A DNA stretch of 64,000 nucleotides from 2-02-FULL-66-14 sp037443705 (GCA_037443705.1 JBBINV010000011.1:4233-68232), one strand, 5' to 3'. Shown: positions 19,107 to 29,549, counted from the stretch's first letter. Numbers and translations: made by a program. The notes: generated by a model not told the origin, from the sequence alone.

Positions 19107-20108
19107 TCAGGCCTTTCCGATCGGGTAGAGTCCGCGCGGGCGCCACAGGAGCACGAGCACCATGAGCAGGATGTTCGAGCCGAGGGCGAGCTTGGGTGCG
19201 AGGTAGCCCGTGTAGTTCGCGACCAGGCCCACGAGCAGCGCGCCCACGAAGCAGCCGCCAACGGAGCCTAGGCCGCCGATGATCAGCACGATGAAGAGCA
19301 CCACCATCATCTGCATGCCGATCTGGGCGTTGACCGACTCCTGATAGAGCGCCCACATCACGCCGCCCAGGCCCGCGAGCGCGCTCCCGGCGACGAATAC
19401 GCCGATGAAGAGCCGGCGGATCCGGTAGCCGAGAGATTCGACCATCTCGGCGTTCTCCACGCCGGCCCGGATGAGCAACCCCAGTCGCGTGCGGTTGAGT
19501 ACCAGCCACATCGCCACGAACACCACGATGCCGACCAGCACCGCGAGCAGGCGGTAGCGCTCGATCGCCGCGTCGGCGACGATGAACGACCCCGTGATCG
19601 TCGCCGGCCGCGGCACCGGGATGATGTCGGGTCCCCAGACGACATGGATGAGCTGCTCGACCACGATCAGCCCGCCCATGGTGACGAGGATTTGCCGCAG
19701 ATGATCGCCGTAGACCGGGCGGATCACGACGCGCTCGAAGAACCAGCCGAGGAACCCCGCCAGCGCCATAGCGGCGAGCAAGGCGGGAAGGATCGCGGAC
19801 AGGTTCGCGCCGAGGCTCGGCGCCTGCATCGAGGCCTTCATCGCCACGAGCACCGAAGTCGCGGCATAGGCGCCGACCGAGATGAACACGCCGTGCGCGA
19901 AATTCATCACGTCCATGAGCCCGAAGACGAGCGTCAGCCCCGCGGCCATCATGAAGATCATCATGCCCATCGCGAGGCCCGCGACCGTGAGCGTCACCCA
20001 GGTCGGCAGGCTCGGCATGAAGGGCAGCGCAACGAGCGCGAGCGCCGGAATGAGCGCGAGCGGCAGCCAGTCGAGCCGCTGCGCGGGAACGGCGGTGCCG
20101 GCGCTCAT
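19107..20108 (-). CDS. livH: Branched-chain amino acid-type ABC permease LivH
   Basis: A 333-residue permease. FGLMDVMNFAHGVFISVGAYAA-type sequence in the first third and LIIGGLGSVGGCFVGALL in the last third are diagnostic of LivH. The start ATG 20108 overlaps the livF stop; three bases separate its stop from livM. Confidence 0.94.
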   Translation of the reverse strand: MSAGTAVPAQRLDWLPLALIPALALVALPFMPSLPTWVTLTVAGLAMGMMIFMMAAGLTLVFGLMDVMNFAHGVFISVGAYAATSVLVAMKASMQAPSLGANLSAILPALLAAMALAGFLGWFFERVVIRPVYGDHLRQILVTMGGLIVVEQLIHVVWGPDIIPVPRPATITGSFIVADAAIERYRLLAVLVGIVVFVAMWLVLNRTRLGLLIRAGVENAEMVESLGYRIRRLFIGVFVAGSALAGLGGVMWALYQESVNAQIGMQMMVVLFIVLIIGGLGSVGGCFVGALLVGLVANYTGYLAPKLALGSNILLMVLVLLWRPRGLYPIGKA

Positions 20109-20833
20109 TGGTGCACGTCGAGCGAAAGACCGAGGAGCTTCTGCTGCAGCGGCTCGTCGGCGGCGAGCGCGTCCATGCGGCCGGTGTGCACGATGCGGCC
20201 CGAATCCATCACCGCGACCGTGTCCCCGAGCGAGCGCGCGAAGTGAAAGTTCTGTTCCACCACCAGCAGGCTCGCCTCGCTGCGCTTGAGCTCCCGGAAG
20301 GCCTCGATCATGTTGGCGATGATCGAGGGCGCGAGGCCCTTGGTCGGCTCGTCCACGAGCAGAAGCTTTCTGGGCTCCACGATGGCGCGCGAGATCGCGA
20401 GCATCTGCTTCTGTCCACCGGAGAGGTTTCCCGCGAGCCCGTTCCAGAACTTCTTCATCGCGGGGAAGAGCCCGAAGATCCACTCGAGGCGTTTTTCGTC
20501 CGGTGGCCCGCCGCGCGCCGCGAGCGTCAGGTTCTCGCGCACCGTCAGCCCGGCGAAGATGCCCATGTTCTCCGGCACGTAGGCGATGCCCAGCTGCGCG
20601 AGCTCGGGCGTCGGCGTACGCGTGATCTCGCGGCCGTCGTAGCGGATCGCTCCCGCCGAGGCCCTCCACAAGCCCATGATGGTGCGAAGCGCGGTAGTCT
20701 TGCCGGCGCCGTTGCGGCCGAGGAGCATGGTAAGCCCCCCTCGCGCCACCTCGAAGTCGACGCCTTGCAGGATGTGGTACTGGCCAACGTGCGTGTTGAC
20801 GCCGGCGAGCGAAAGGAGCGGCTCACGAGGCAC
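20105..20833 (-). CDS. livF: Branched-chain amino acid-type ABC ATPase LivF
   Basis: A 242-residue ATPase. Walker A GRNGAGKTT, signature LSGGQKQMLAISRA, Walker B LLLVDEPTKGLAP and VEQNFHFA are typical of LivF. GTG 20833 was chosen as start, giving MPREPLLSLAG and an 11-base overlap with livG; a TTG at 20851 is possible but adds only Arg-rich residues. Confidence 0.93.
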   Translation of the reverse strand: MPREPLLSLAGVNTHVGQYHILQGVDFEVARGGLTMLLGRNGAGKTTALRTIMGLWRASAGAIRYDGREITRTPTPELAQLGIAYVPENMGIFAGLTVRENLTLAARGGPPDEKRLEWIFGLFPAMKKFWNGLAGNLSGGQKQMLAISRAIVEPRKLLLVDEPTKGLAPSIIANMIEAFRELKRSEASLLVVEQNFHFARSLGDTVAVMDSGRIVHTGRMDALAADEPLQQKLLGLSLDVHQ

Positions 20834-21602
20834 GCGCGGCCGCCTTCGCAAGGCCGAGGTAGGCCTCCTGCACGATCGGCGAGGCGATCACCGTTTCGGG
20901 ATCGCCATCGGCGACGAGTTCCCCCTGGTGCAGCACGACGATGCGGTCGGCGAGCGAGCGCACCACGTCCATCTTGTGCTCGACGAGCAGGATCGTCTTG
21001 TCGCCCCGGGCCTTGACGTGGTGGATCAGTTCGAGCACCACCGGCACTTCGTCGACGCTCATGCCGGCGGTGGGCTCGTCGAACATGAAGACGTCGGGCT
21101 CGAGCGCGAGCAGGATCGCGACCTCGAGCTTTCTCTGATCGCCGTGCGGCAACGTCGCAGCCACGGCGTCGCGCCTGTCGGCGAGCGCCACGCGGTGCAG
21201 GAAGTGCTCGGCTTTCTCCACGAGCTCGGTATGGCCGCGCCACATCGAGAAGACGTCCTTGCCGACGCCCGCGCGTGCCTGCACCGCGAGGCGCACGTTC
21301 TCGAGCACGGTAAGGCGCGGGAAGAGGTTGGTGAGCTGGAAGGCGCGGCCGATACCGCGCCGGGCGCGCTGCGGCGCGGAGAGCCCGCTGATGTCCTTGC
21401 CGAAGAGCGACACGCGCCCGTCCGTGGCCTTCAGCTGGCCCGATATGAGGTTGAAGTACGTGGTCTTGCCGGCGCCGTTCGGGCCCACGATCGCGGTGAG
21501 CGTCCCCGGCCGGAAGGCGCAGGAGACGTTGTTCACCGCGACGTGGCCGCCGAAGCGGATCGTCAGGCCGTGCGTTTCCAGGACCGGGTGCTCTTGGGAC
21601 AT
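20823..21602 (-). CDS. livG: Branched-chain amino acid-type ABC ATPase LivG
   Basis: A 259-residue ATPase. Walker A GPNGAGKTTYFNLISG, the LivG-type IGRAFQLTNLFPRLTVLENV block, Walker B FMFDEPTAGMS and VEHKMDVV are all present. The usual LSGGQ signature appears as the divergent LPHGDQRKLEVAILLA, which is common in LivG. ATG 21602 follows a REP-like double hairpin that separates it from the binding-protein gene. Confidence 0.93.
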   Translation of the reverse strand: MSQEHPVLETHGLTIRFGGHVAVNNVSCAFRPGTLTAIVGPNGAGKTTYFNLISGQLKATDGRVSLFGKDISGLSAPQRARRGIGRAFQLTNLFPRLTVLENVRLAVQARAGVGKDVFSMWRGHTELVEKAEHFLHRVALADRRDAVAATLPHGDQRKLEVAILLALEPDVFMFDEPTAGMSVDEVPVVLELIHHVKARGDKTILLVEHKMDVVRSLADRIVVLHQGELVADGDPETVIASPIVQEAYLGLAKAAARAS

Positions 21603-21609
21603 GGGCGCC

Positions 21610-21660
21610 GCCCCCGTGGAAGCGGGGGCCCGCGATCTGGATTCCCGCTTTCGCGGGAAT
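21610..21660. repeat. Double REP-like palindrome between binding-protein gene and livG
   Basis: Two adjacent hairpins: GCCCCC/GGGGGC at 21610-21629 and the perfect ATTCCCGC...GCGGGAAT at 21641-21660. The second matches the widespread proteobacterial REP of the type ATTCCCGCNNNNGCGGGAAT. Inside an operon, such hairpins often stabilise the upstream mRNA, here that of the abundant binding protein. Confidence 0.85.
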
Positions 21661-21670
21661 GACGTCTTCG

Positions 21671-22861
21671 CTAGCGCTTCACCCGAATCGGAACCTTCAT
21701 CTCCTCGGGCCTGATCTCGCGCACGAGCTCGGGGATCGCCCAGGCGACGTTCGGATCGACCTTGATCTTGAAGTGGAACATGGACTGCATCGCCTGGTGG
21801 TCTTCCTTGCGGAAGGTCATGCGGCCCTTGGGCGTCTCGAAGGACAGGCCCTCCATGGCGGCGATCAGCTTCTCGGTGTCGGTCGAGCCCGCCTTCCTGA
21901 TCGCTTCCACGATCGCGATGCCGGCTGACATTCCGCCTGCGGTGAAGAAATCGGGCGGCGACTTGAAGCGTGCCTGATGCTCCTTCACCAGCCACTGGTT
22001 GACCGGGTTCTTCGGGTGCTCGTAGTAGTAGTAGGTCGCGCCTTCCATGCCGGGAAGGGCCTTGTAGCTCGCGAGCGCGGGCAGGATGTTGCCGCCGGTA
22101 GCGATCTCGATGCCGAAACGGCCGGGATTGAGCTCGGCGAGCTTGAACGGGTTGCCGCCGCCGCCCGCCCAGATGATGAAGATCACCTTGCGGCCCTTCT
22201 TGTCCTTGAGGGCGTTGAACAGCCGCTCGCCGGGCGCGGTGAAGTCGCTGGTCGCGACCGGGGCGTACTCCTCGTGAATGATTTCGGCTCCGGTTCCGGC
22301 GAGCGCTTCCTTGAACGCCTTCACGCCGTCACGACCGAACGCGTAGTCCTGCGCGAGCGTCGCGATCACGGTGTTGGGCTTGCCGAGCGCGACCGCGTTC
22401 GAGATCGCGTCCTGGCTCGAGGAGCGGCCGGTGCGGAAGATGTAGCGGTTCCATTTGTCGCCGGTGATCGCGTCCGCCACCGCGGGCTCGACGAGCAGGA
22501 TCTTCTTGTACTCCTCCGCCACCGGCAGCATCGCGAGCGCCACCCCCGAGCCGGTCGGGCCGACCGCGATGTCCGCCTTGTCGTCGCCGAAGGCGGCGGC
22601 GAGCTGCGCCTTGCCGACGTCGGGCTTGAACTGGCTGTCCTTCTCGATCACGACCAGCTTGCGGCCAAGGACTTCCATCTTGCCGCCGGTCGCGTACTCC
22701 AGGCCCATCATGAGGCCCGCCTGCGTCTGCTTGGCGTAGGCCTCCAGCACCCCCGTTTTGTCGTACACGTGGGCGATCTTGATTTCCTTCGTCTGCCCGA
22801 AGGCGAGGCTGGTCGCTGCGGCCAGAATGCCTGCGGCGAACCAATTCCGCGTTGCTTTCAT
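21671..22861 (-). CDS. ABC transporter substrate-binding protein (LivJ/LivK family)
   Basis: A 396-residue periplasmic binding protein. A Sec signal peptide ends near LAFGQ (residue 21). The mature protein follows the type I fold, with KIAHVYDKTG at the start, IAVGPTGSGVALAMLPVAEEYKK in the middle and TFRKEDHQAMQSM near the end. GGAGGAG precedes ATG 22861. First gene of the minus-strand liv operon, behind a sigma-54 promoter candidate. The ligand is unknown. Confidence 0.93.
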   Translation of the reverse strand: MKATRNWFAAGILAAATSLAFGQTKEIKIAHVYDKTGVLEAYAKQTQAGLMMGLEYATGGKMEVLGRKLVVIEKDSQFKPDVGKAQLAAAFGDDKADIAVGPTGSGVALAMLPVAEEYKKILLVEPAVADAITGDKWNRYIFRTGRSSSQDAISNAVALGKPNTVIATLAQDYAFGRDGVKAFKEALAGTGAEIIHEEYAPVATSDFTAPGERLFNALKDKKGRKVIFIIWAGGGGNPFKLAELNPGRFGIEIATGGNILPALASYKALPGMEGATYYYYEHPKNPVNQWLVKEHQARFKSPPDFFTAGGMSAGIAIVEAIRKAGSTDTEKLIAAMEGLSFETPKGRMTFRKEDHQAMQSMFHFKIKVDPNVAWAIPELVREIRPEEMKVPIRVKR

Positions 22862-22899
22862 GCTCTCCTCCTGAATAACGGCGATGCGAAGGCCAATGA

Positions 22900-22914
22900 G
22901 CATCCGGCGTGCCA
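22900..22914 (-). promoter_or_regulatory. Sigma-54 (-24/-12) promoter for the liv operon
   Basis: The minus strand reads TGGCAC-N5-ATGC, matching TGGCAC-N5-TTGC with the invariant GG and GC at correct spacing. Its GC lies about 39 bases before the binding-protein ATG, leaving room for a short leader with the GGAGGAG site. The neighbouring sigma-54 activator strengthens the call. Confidence 0.72.
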
Positions 22915-23012
22915 GGTCATTCATGGCGTTGTTTTTACGTTATTCTTTTCGATGTAAGCGAACACTTCAGGTCTCGACTGTACAGAATACCGACAATGCC
23001 GCATCGGCGCAT

Positions 23013-23031
23013 GTCTGGAAATCATCCAGAC
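23013..23031. promoter_or_regulatory. Dyad, likely upstream activator site for the sigma-54 regulator
   Basis: A perfect dyad GTCTGGA-N5-TCCAGAC is centred about 115 bases upstream of the sigma-54 promoter, the normal distance for an enhancer-binding site. A partial half-site (TGGACAG at 23043-23049) and the 8-bp palindrome CTGTACAG at 22978-22985 lie near. The stretch between dyad and promoter is T-rich, suitable for bending. Confidence 0.6.
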
Positions 23032-23037
23032 TGTCTT

Positions 23038-24461
<1,424 letters not shown>

Positions 24462-24465
<4 letters not shown>

Positions 24466-25646
24466 TCGGGCCGGCCCTGCGGCTTCGGGCGCCGGCCCAC
24501 GGTCACTGCGAGCTCGAGATCCTCGCCCTTGCGCTTTACTTTGAGTTTCACGCTCGCGCCCGGGGCGAGCGCCGCGACCGCATTCAGCACGCCCTGGGGG
24601 TCGGCGACCGGCTTGCCCGCGATCTGGAGCAGCACGTCGCCCGGCTTCACGCCCGCCCGGTCGGCCGGGCCGTTCCTGAGCACGCCGTTGATGACCGCGC
24701 CGCCCGCGCCGCCGAGCTTGAACGATTCGGCGATCGCGGGCGTGACCTCCTGGAGCTCCACGCCGATCCAGCCGCGCGTCACGCTCCCGGTTTTCACGAT
24801 CTGCTCGAGCACCATGGTCGCGGTCGATACCGGAATCGCGAACCCGATGCCCAGCGACGCTCCGCCCGGGGTACGCGAGTAGATCGCCGTGTTGATCCCT
24901 ACGAGATTGCCGCGCGAATCGACCAGGGCGCCGCCGGAGTTGCCCGGGTTGATCGCGGCGTCGGTCTGGATGAAGTTCTCGAACACGTTGATCCCGAGCC
25001 CCGAGCGTCCGAGCGCCGAGACGATACCGGAGGTCACCGTCTGGCCGACCCCGAAGGGGTTGCCGATCGCGAGCACCACGTCGCCCACGCGCAGTGCCTC
25101 GGACGAGCCGAACGGGATCGCCGGAAGTGCCTCGGCGTTCACGCGCAGCACCGCCAGGTCGGTCTCCGGATCGCTGCCCACGAGCCTCGCCTGCAGCTTC
25201 TGCCCGTCGGCGAGCGCGACCTCGATCTCGTCGGCGCTCTCCACGACGTGATGATTCGTGAGGATATAGCCCGCGGCGCTCGCGATCACGCCCGAACCGA
25301 GGCTTGTGGCGCGCTGGGTTTCGTCTCCGGCGAACGGATCGCCGAAGAAGCGCCGGAGCAGCGGATCGCTCGGCAGCGGATTGCGCGGCAGCTTCACCTC
25401 CTTGGAGGTGAAGATGTTGACCACCGATGGCGTCGCGAGCTTTACTGCCTCGTGATACGAATCCGCGGGCGCCGTCGCGGCCGGCGGCGGCACCGCCACC
25501 TGCTGCAGTACCGGAACGCCGGGCGCGATGCGGTTCTCGGCCGGCCCGCGCGCGGGCAGCCACTCGGGGCGGAACGTCGCGACCACGAACAGCGCTGCTA
25601 CGCAGACCGTGACCGCCTGGGAGAAGACGAGCCAGAGACGTTGCAT
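24462..25646 (-). CDS. Membrane-anchored trypsin-like serine protease (HtrA/DegS type)
   Basis: A 394-residue periplasmic protease. One N-terminal membrane helix (about 9-25) has no obvious cleavage site, so it probably stays anchored. The catalytic triad is His133 (TNHHVV), Asp163 (ETDLAVL) and Ser237 (GNSGGA). A single PDZ domain covers about residues 285-380, which suits DegS rather than two-PDZ DegP. It lies divergent to petABC, as in many betaproteobacteria, which suggests a role in envelope quality control. It is upstream of, and overlaps, the sigma-54 activator gene. Confidence 0.92.
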
Positions 25647-25676
25647 GGTGTCGTCGAATTTACCACAGCTCTGAAA

Positions 25677-25689
25677 ATTACAGTGTAAT
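25677..25689. promoter_or_regulatory. 13-bp dyad in the htrA-petA divergent gap
   Basis: ATTACA-G-TGTAAT is a perfect 6-bp-arm dyad 31 bases before the htrA start. It could be an operator for htrA or petA. No family can be assigned. Confidence 0.4.
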
Positions 25690-25711
25690 CAATCATTTAC
25701 GCGCATATTCG

Positions 25712-25740
25712 TGGACTTTCCGCGGGCGCGCCGGTAGAAT
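25712..25740 (+). promoter_or_regulatory. Sigma-70-like promoter for petABC
   Basis: TGGACT and TAGAAT with a 17-base spacer lie 42 bases before the petA ATG. Spacing and position fit a housekeeping promoter for the bc1 operon. Confidence 0.55.
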
Positions 25741-25781
25741 GGCGCGCTTTTGAATCCACACGCTTCGATATTTCACTTTCC

Positions 25782-26375
25782 ATGAGCGAATCCGAAAAAA
25801 CCGACCACGCGCGGCGCAATCTCATCGTGGCCACTTCCGCGGTCGGCCTCGCGGCGGGCGCCGGCGCCGCGGTGCCGTTCGTCGTGAGCATGTGGCCATC
25901 GGAGCGCGCCAAGGCGGCCGGCGCGCCGGTCGAAGTCGACATCTCCGGGATGGCGCCGGGCGAGCTGCGTATCGTCGAGTGGCGCGGCAAGCCCGTGTGG
26001 CTCGTGCGGCGCACGAAGGAGATGATCGAGTCGCTCAAGGCGGTTGCGGGCCGGCTGAGCGATCCCGCGTCGAAAGCCTCCGAGCAGCCGGACTATGCGA
26101 AGAACGACGCGCGCGCGCTCAAGCCGGAGTTCATGGTGATGGAGGGCGTGTGCACGCACCTCGGCTGCTCGCCGCAGCTGAAGACGGGCGACGCGAAGGC
26201 CGAGATGGGCGCCGACTGGGTGGGCGGCTTCTACTGCCCGTGCCACGGCTCGAAGTTCGACTTCGCGGGGCGCGTCTTCAAGGGCTCGCCCGCGCCGACC
26301 AACCTGCCGGTGCCGCCCTATACGTACCTCTCCGACACCCGGATCCTCATCGGCGAAGACAAGAAGGGAGCGTAG
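25782..26375 (+). CDS. petA: Ubiquinol-cytochrome c reductase Rieske Fe-S subunit PetA
   Basis: A 197-residue Rieske protein of cytochrome bc1. The N-terminus has a twin-arginine signal-anchor (RR at 11-12, then a hydrophobic helix to about 36), so it should be Tat-dependent. The cluster ligands are Cys124 and His126 in CTHLGCS and Cys152 and His155 in CPCHGS; Cys129 and Cys154 can form the disulfide. It carries electrons from ubiquinol to cytochrome c1. Three bases separate it from petB. Confidence 0.96.
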   Translation: MSESEKTDHARRNLIVATSAVGLAAGAGAAVPFVVSMWPSERAKAAGAPVEVDISGMAPGELRIVEWRGKPVWLVRRTKEMIESLKAVAGRLSDPASKASEQPDYAKNDARALKPEFMVMEGVCTHLGCSPQLKTGDAKAEMGADWVGGFYCPCHGSKFDFAGRVFKGSPAPTNLPVPPYTYLSDTRILIGEDKKGA

Positions 26376-26378
26376 GCG

Positions 26379-27662
26379 ATGGCCGGCCGGCTGATGGCGC
26401 TGTGGGACTGGTTCGACGCGAGGATGCCCTCGCTTGCGGAGGAATACCGCAAGCACATGTCGGAGTACTACGCGCCGAAGAACTTCAACTTCTGGTACTA
26501 CTTCGGCTCGCTCGCGCTGCTGGTGCTCGTGATCCAGATCGTCACCGGGATCTTCCTCACGATGCACTACAAGCCGGACGCCAGCCTCGCGTTCGGCTCG
26601 GTCGAGTACATCATGCGCGACGTCTGGGGCGGCTGGATCATCCGCTACATCCACTCGACCGGCGCCTCGGCGTTCTTCCTGGTCGTATACCTGCACATGT
26701 TCCGCGGCATGCTCTACGGCTCGTACCGCGAGCCGCGGGAGCTCGTTTGGATCTTCGGCGTGCTGATCTACCTCTGTCTCATGGGCGAGGCGTTCTTCGG
26801 CTATCTCCTTCCCTGGGGCCAGATGTCCTACTGGGGCGCGCAGGTGATCGTGAACCTGTTCGGCTCGGTGCCGTTCATCGGGCCGGACCTCGCGATCTGG
26901 ATCCGCGGCGACTACGTCGTATCGGACGCGACGCTGAACCGCTTTTTCGCCTTCCACGTGATCGCGGTGCCGCTCGCACTGCTCGGGCTGGTGGTGGTGC
27001 ACCTGCTCGCGCTCCACGACGTGGGCTCGAACAATCCCGACGGCGTGGAGATCAAGAAGAAGAAGGGGCCCGACGGCAGGCCCCTCGACGGGATCCCGTT
27101 CCATCCCTATTACACGGTCAAGGACATCGTGGGCGTGATCGTGTTTCTCATGATCTTCAGCGCGGTGATGTTCTTCGCGCCGGAGATGGGCGGGTACTTC
27201 CTCGAGTACAACAACTTCATCCCGGCCGACCCGCTCAAGACCCCGCCGCACATCGCGCCGGTGTGGTACTTCACGCCCTACTACTCGATCCTGCGCGCGG
27301 TGCCGCCGCTGTTCAACTCGCAGTTCCCCGGCGTGCTCGCGATGGGGGTGGCGGTGCTGGTGTTTTTCTTCCTGCCGTGGCTCGACCGCAGCCCGGTCAA
27401 GTCGATCCGCTACCGCGGCGCGCTCTACAAGAGCGCGCTCGCGATCTTCGTGGTGGTGTTCCTGATCCTCGGCTACCTCGGCACCGAGCCGACCACGGTC
27501 TGGGGGCAGTTCGGCTTCGAGGCCTTTTTCCTCGATACGCGCGACATCGCGACCTGGGTGGCGCGGCTGTGCACGGTCGTGTATTTCCTCTTCTTCATCC
27601 TGATGCCCTGGTACACCGCGATCGACAAGGTGAAGCCGGTTCCCGAGCGGGTGACGTCATGA
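26379..27662 (+). CDS. petB: Cytochrome b subunit PetB of the bc1 complex
   Basis: A 427-residue cytochrome b. Heme histidines lie in IHSTGASAFFLVVYLHMFRG and FAFHVIAVPLALLGLVVVH. The Qo-site motif PEMG replaces the more common PEWY (FFAPEMGGYF region), although the exact alignment should be checked. About eight membrane helices. Overlaps petC by four bases. Confidence 0.95.
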   Translation: MAGRLMALWDWFDARMPSLAEEYRKHMSEYYAPKNFNFWYYFGSLALLVLVIQIVTGIFLTMHYKPDASLAFGSVEYIMRDVWGGWIIRYIHSTGASAFFLVVYLHMFRGMLYGSYREPRELVWIFGVLIYLCLMGEAFFGYLLPWGQMSYWGAQVIVNLFGSVPFIGPDLAIWIRGDYVVSDATLNRFFAFHVIAVPLALLGLVVVHLLALHDVGSNNPDGVEIKKKKGPDGRPLDGIPFHPYYTVKDIVGVIVFLMIFSAVMFFAPEMGGYFLEYNNFIPADPLKTPPHIAPVWYFTPYYSILRAVPPLFNSQFPGVLAMGVAVLVFFFLPWLDRSPVKSIRYRGALYKSALAIFVVVFLILGYLGTEPTTVWGQFGFEAFFLDTRDIATWVARLCTVVYFLFFILMPWYTAIDKVKPVPERVTS

Positions 27663-28387
27663 GAAAGGCCGTATTCATGCTGTTGCTTGCGCCTCTGGCG
27701 GCGCTCGCTGCGCAGACCGGCTACCGGCTCGACCGCTCGCCGCACGATCCCAACGACCTCGTGAGCCTGCAGGCGGGCGCGCGCACGTTCGTCAACTACT
27801 GCCTCAACTGCCATGGCGCGCAGTTCATGCGCTACAACCGCCTCATGGAGCTGGGGCTCTCCGAGGCGCAGATCAAGGACAACCTGCTGTTTCCCGGCGA
27901 GAAGGTCGGCGAGACGATGAAGGTGGCGCTCGATCCGAGGGATGGCAAGGCCTGGTTCGGCGTCGCGCCGCCGGACCTCTCGGTGATCGCGCGCTCGCGC
28001 GGCACCGACTGGCTCTACACCTACCTTCGCACCTTCTACCGCGACCCGAAATCGGCGACCGGCTGGAACAACGCCGTGTTCCCCAACGTGGCGATGCCGC
28101 ACGCGCTCTGGAGGCTGCAGGGCGAGCGCGCGCTCGAAGTGGCCTCGCACGCGGATTCCTCGGGCCACGTGGCGCTCGAGTACAAGTGGACGCAACTTTC
28201 GCCCGGCGCGCAGTCCGCGGTCGAGTACGACGCGACCGTCAGGGATCTGGTCAATTTCCTCGCCTACATGGGCGAGCCGGCGGCGCAGTCGCGCAAGCGC
28301 ATCGGCGTGGTGGTGCTCTTCGTGCTCGGCATCCTGCTCGTGCTCGGCTACGCGCTCAAGAAGGAATATTGGAAAGACGTGCATTGA
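27659..28387 (+). CDS. petC: Cytochrome c1 subunit PetC of the bc1 complex
   Basis: A 242-residue cytochrome c1. A signal peptide ends near LAALAAQ (about residue 19). The heme site is CLNCH, and the likely axial Met is in NVAMPHALW. A C-terminal membrane anchor (about 214-234) ends in KKEYWKDVH. It completes the three-subunit bc1 complex. Confidence 0.95.
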   Translation: MRKAVFMLLLAPLAALAAQTGYRLDRSPHDPNDLVSLQAGARTFVNYCLNCHGAQFMRYNRLMELGLSEAQIKDNLLFPGEKVGETMKVALDPRDGKAWFGVAPPDLSVIARSRGTDWLYTYLRTFYRDPKSATGWNNAVFPNVAMPHALWRLQGERALEVASHADSSGHVALEYKWTQLSPGAQSAVEYDATVRDLVNFLAYMGEPAAQSRKRIGVVVLFVLGILLVLGYALKKEYWKDVH

Positions 28388-28409
28388 CCCCCGGCGCGTC
28401 GACATCGCG

Positions 28410-28440
28410 GGCCGGGCGGGAGAGCCGCCCGGCCTTTTTT
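28410..28440 (+). terminator. Intrinsic terminator after petC
   Basis: A 10-bp perfect G+C stem GGCCGGGCGG / CCGCCCGGCC with a GAGAG loop is followed by six T bases. It separates petABC from sspAB. Confidence 0.92.
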
Positions 28441-28456
28441 CTCTAGGGTTTGCGCC

Positions 28457-29056
28457 ATGATGCAACTTTATTCGGGCACCACCTGCCCCTTCAGCCACCG
28501 CTGCCGCTTCGTGCTGTACGAGAAGGGCATGGACTTCCAGGTGATCGATGTCGACATGTACAACAAGCCGGAGGACCTCGCGGTGATGAACCCGTACAAC
28601 CGGCTGCCGGTGCTGGTCGAGCGGGACCTCGTGCTTTACGAGTCGAACATCATCAACGAGTACATCGACGAGCGCTTCCCTCATCCTCAGCTGATGCCCG
28701 CCGACCCGGTGATGCGCGCGCGCGCGCGCCTGATGCTGTTCAACCTGGAGGTCGAGCTCTTCAGCCAGATCGAGTCGCTCGAGTCGGGCAAGGAGAAGCC
28801 GGTAGAGCGCGCGCGCCAGCACGTCACCGAGCGCCTCACCGAGCTCGCGCCGGTCTTCACCAAGACCAAGCACATGCTCGGGGACGACTTCACCATGCTG
28901 GATGTCGCGATCGCGCCGCTCCTGTGGCGTCTGGACCATTACGGCATCCGGCTCGGCAAGCCCGCCGCGCCGCTCATGAAATACGCCGAGCGCATCTTCT
29001 CGCGCCCCGCGTTCATCGAGGCGCTCACGCCTTCCGAGAAGGTGATGCGAAAATAG
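28457..29056 (+). CDS. sspA: Stringent starvation protein A (GST fold)
   Basis: A 199-residue glutathione-S-transferase-fold protein. It starts with the thioredoxin-like TCPFSHRCRFVLYEKG and keeps the SspA feature ESNIINEYIDERFPHPQLMP. SspA binds RNA polymerase rather than acting as a transferase. An ATG pair at 28457/28460 leaves the exact start open. Its place between petC and sspB is conserved in betaproteobacteria. Confidence 0.92.
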   Translation: MMQLYSGTTCPFSHRCRFVLYEKGMDFQVIDVDMYNKPEDLAVMNPYNRLPVLVERDLVLYESNIINEYIDERFPHPQLMPADPVMRARARLMLFNLEVELFSQIESLESGKEKPVERARQHVTERLTELAPVFTKTKHMLGDDFTMLDVAIAPLLWRLDHYGIRLGKPAAPLMKYAERIFSRPAFIEALTPSEKVMRK

Positions 29057-29061
29057 CGCGC

Positions 29062-29508
29062 ATGCAGGAGATCCCGACCAAGCCCTACATCCTGCGCGCG
29101 CTCTACGAGTGGTGCGTGGACAACGGCTACACCCCGCACCTCGCGGTCAGGGTCGACTCGCGTGCCCAGGTCCCGCCCGAGTACGTGAAGAACGGCGAGA
29201 TCACGCTCAACATCGCGCCCACGGCGGTGCACAAGCTGCAGATGGGGAATGAACTGATCGAGTTCTCGGCGCGCTTCGGCGGCGTTGCGCGCCAGATCTC
29301 GGTGCCGGTGGCGGGCGTGTACGCGCTCTACGCGCGCGAGACCGGCCACGGCATGACCTTCGACATCGAGGCGGCCAAGCCCGCGGCGCAGGCCGAAGCC
29401 GAGGCCGAGCCCGCGACCTCCAACGACGCCGCCACCGCGGCGCTTCCCGCGCCGACCGAGCCCACAAAGCCGACAGGTGGCAAGCCTCAACTGAGACGCG
29501 TGAAATAG
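29062..29508 (+). CDS. sspB: ClpXP specificity-enhancing factor SspB
   Basis: A 148-residue SspB. The substrate-binding fold begins TKPYILRALYEWCVDNGYTPH and contains LNIAPTAVHKLQMGNE and FSARFGGVARQISVPV. A flexible Ala/Glu/Pro-rich linker ends in the ClpX-binding tail QLRRVK. In known systems it tethers ssrA-tagged proteins to ClpXP. Confidence 0.93.
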   Translation: MQEIPTKPYILRALYEWCVDNGYTPHLAVRVDSRAQVPPEYVKNGEITLNIAPTAVHKLQMGNELIEFSARFGGVARQISVPVAGVYALYARETGHGMTFDIEAAKPAAQAEAEAEPATSNDAATAALPAPTEPTKPTGGKPQLRRVK

Positions 29509-29517
29509 CACGCAGTC

Positions 29518-29537
29518 GTGCCCGCGCAGGCGGGGAC
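29518..29537. repeat. Short REP-like palindrome, copy 2
   Basis: Identical at 19 of 20 bases to 5671-5690. It lies between sspB and the tRNA gene, just upstream of the TATAAT box. Confidence 0.65.
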
Positions 29538-29549
29538 CGATGCCTTCTC

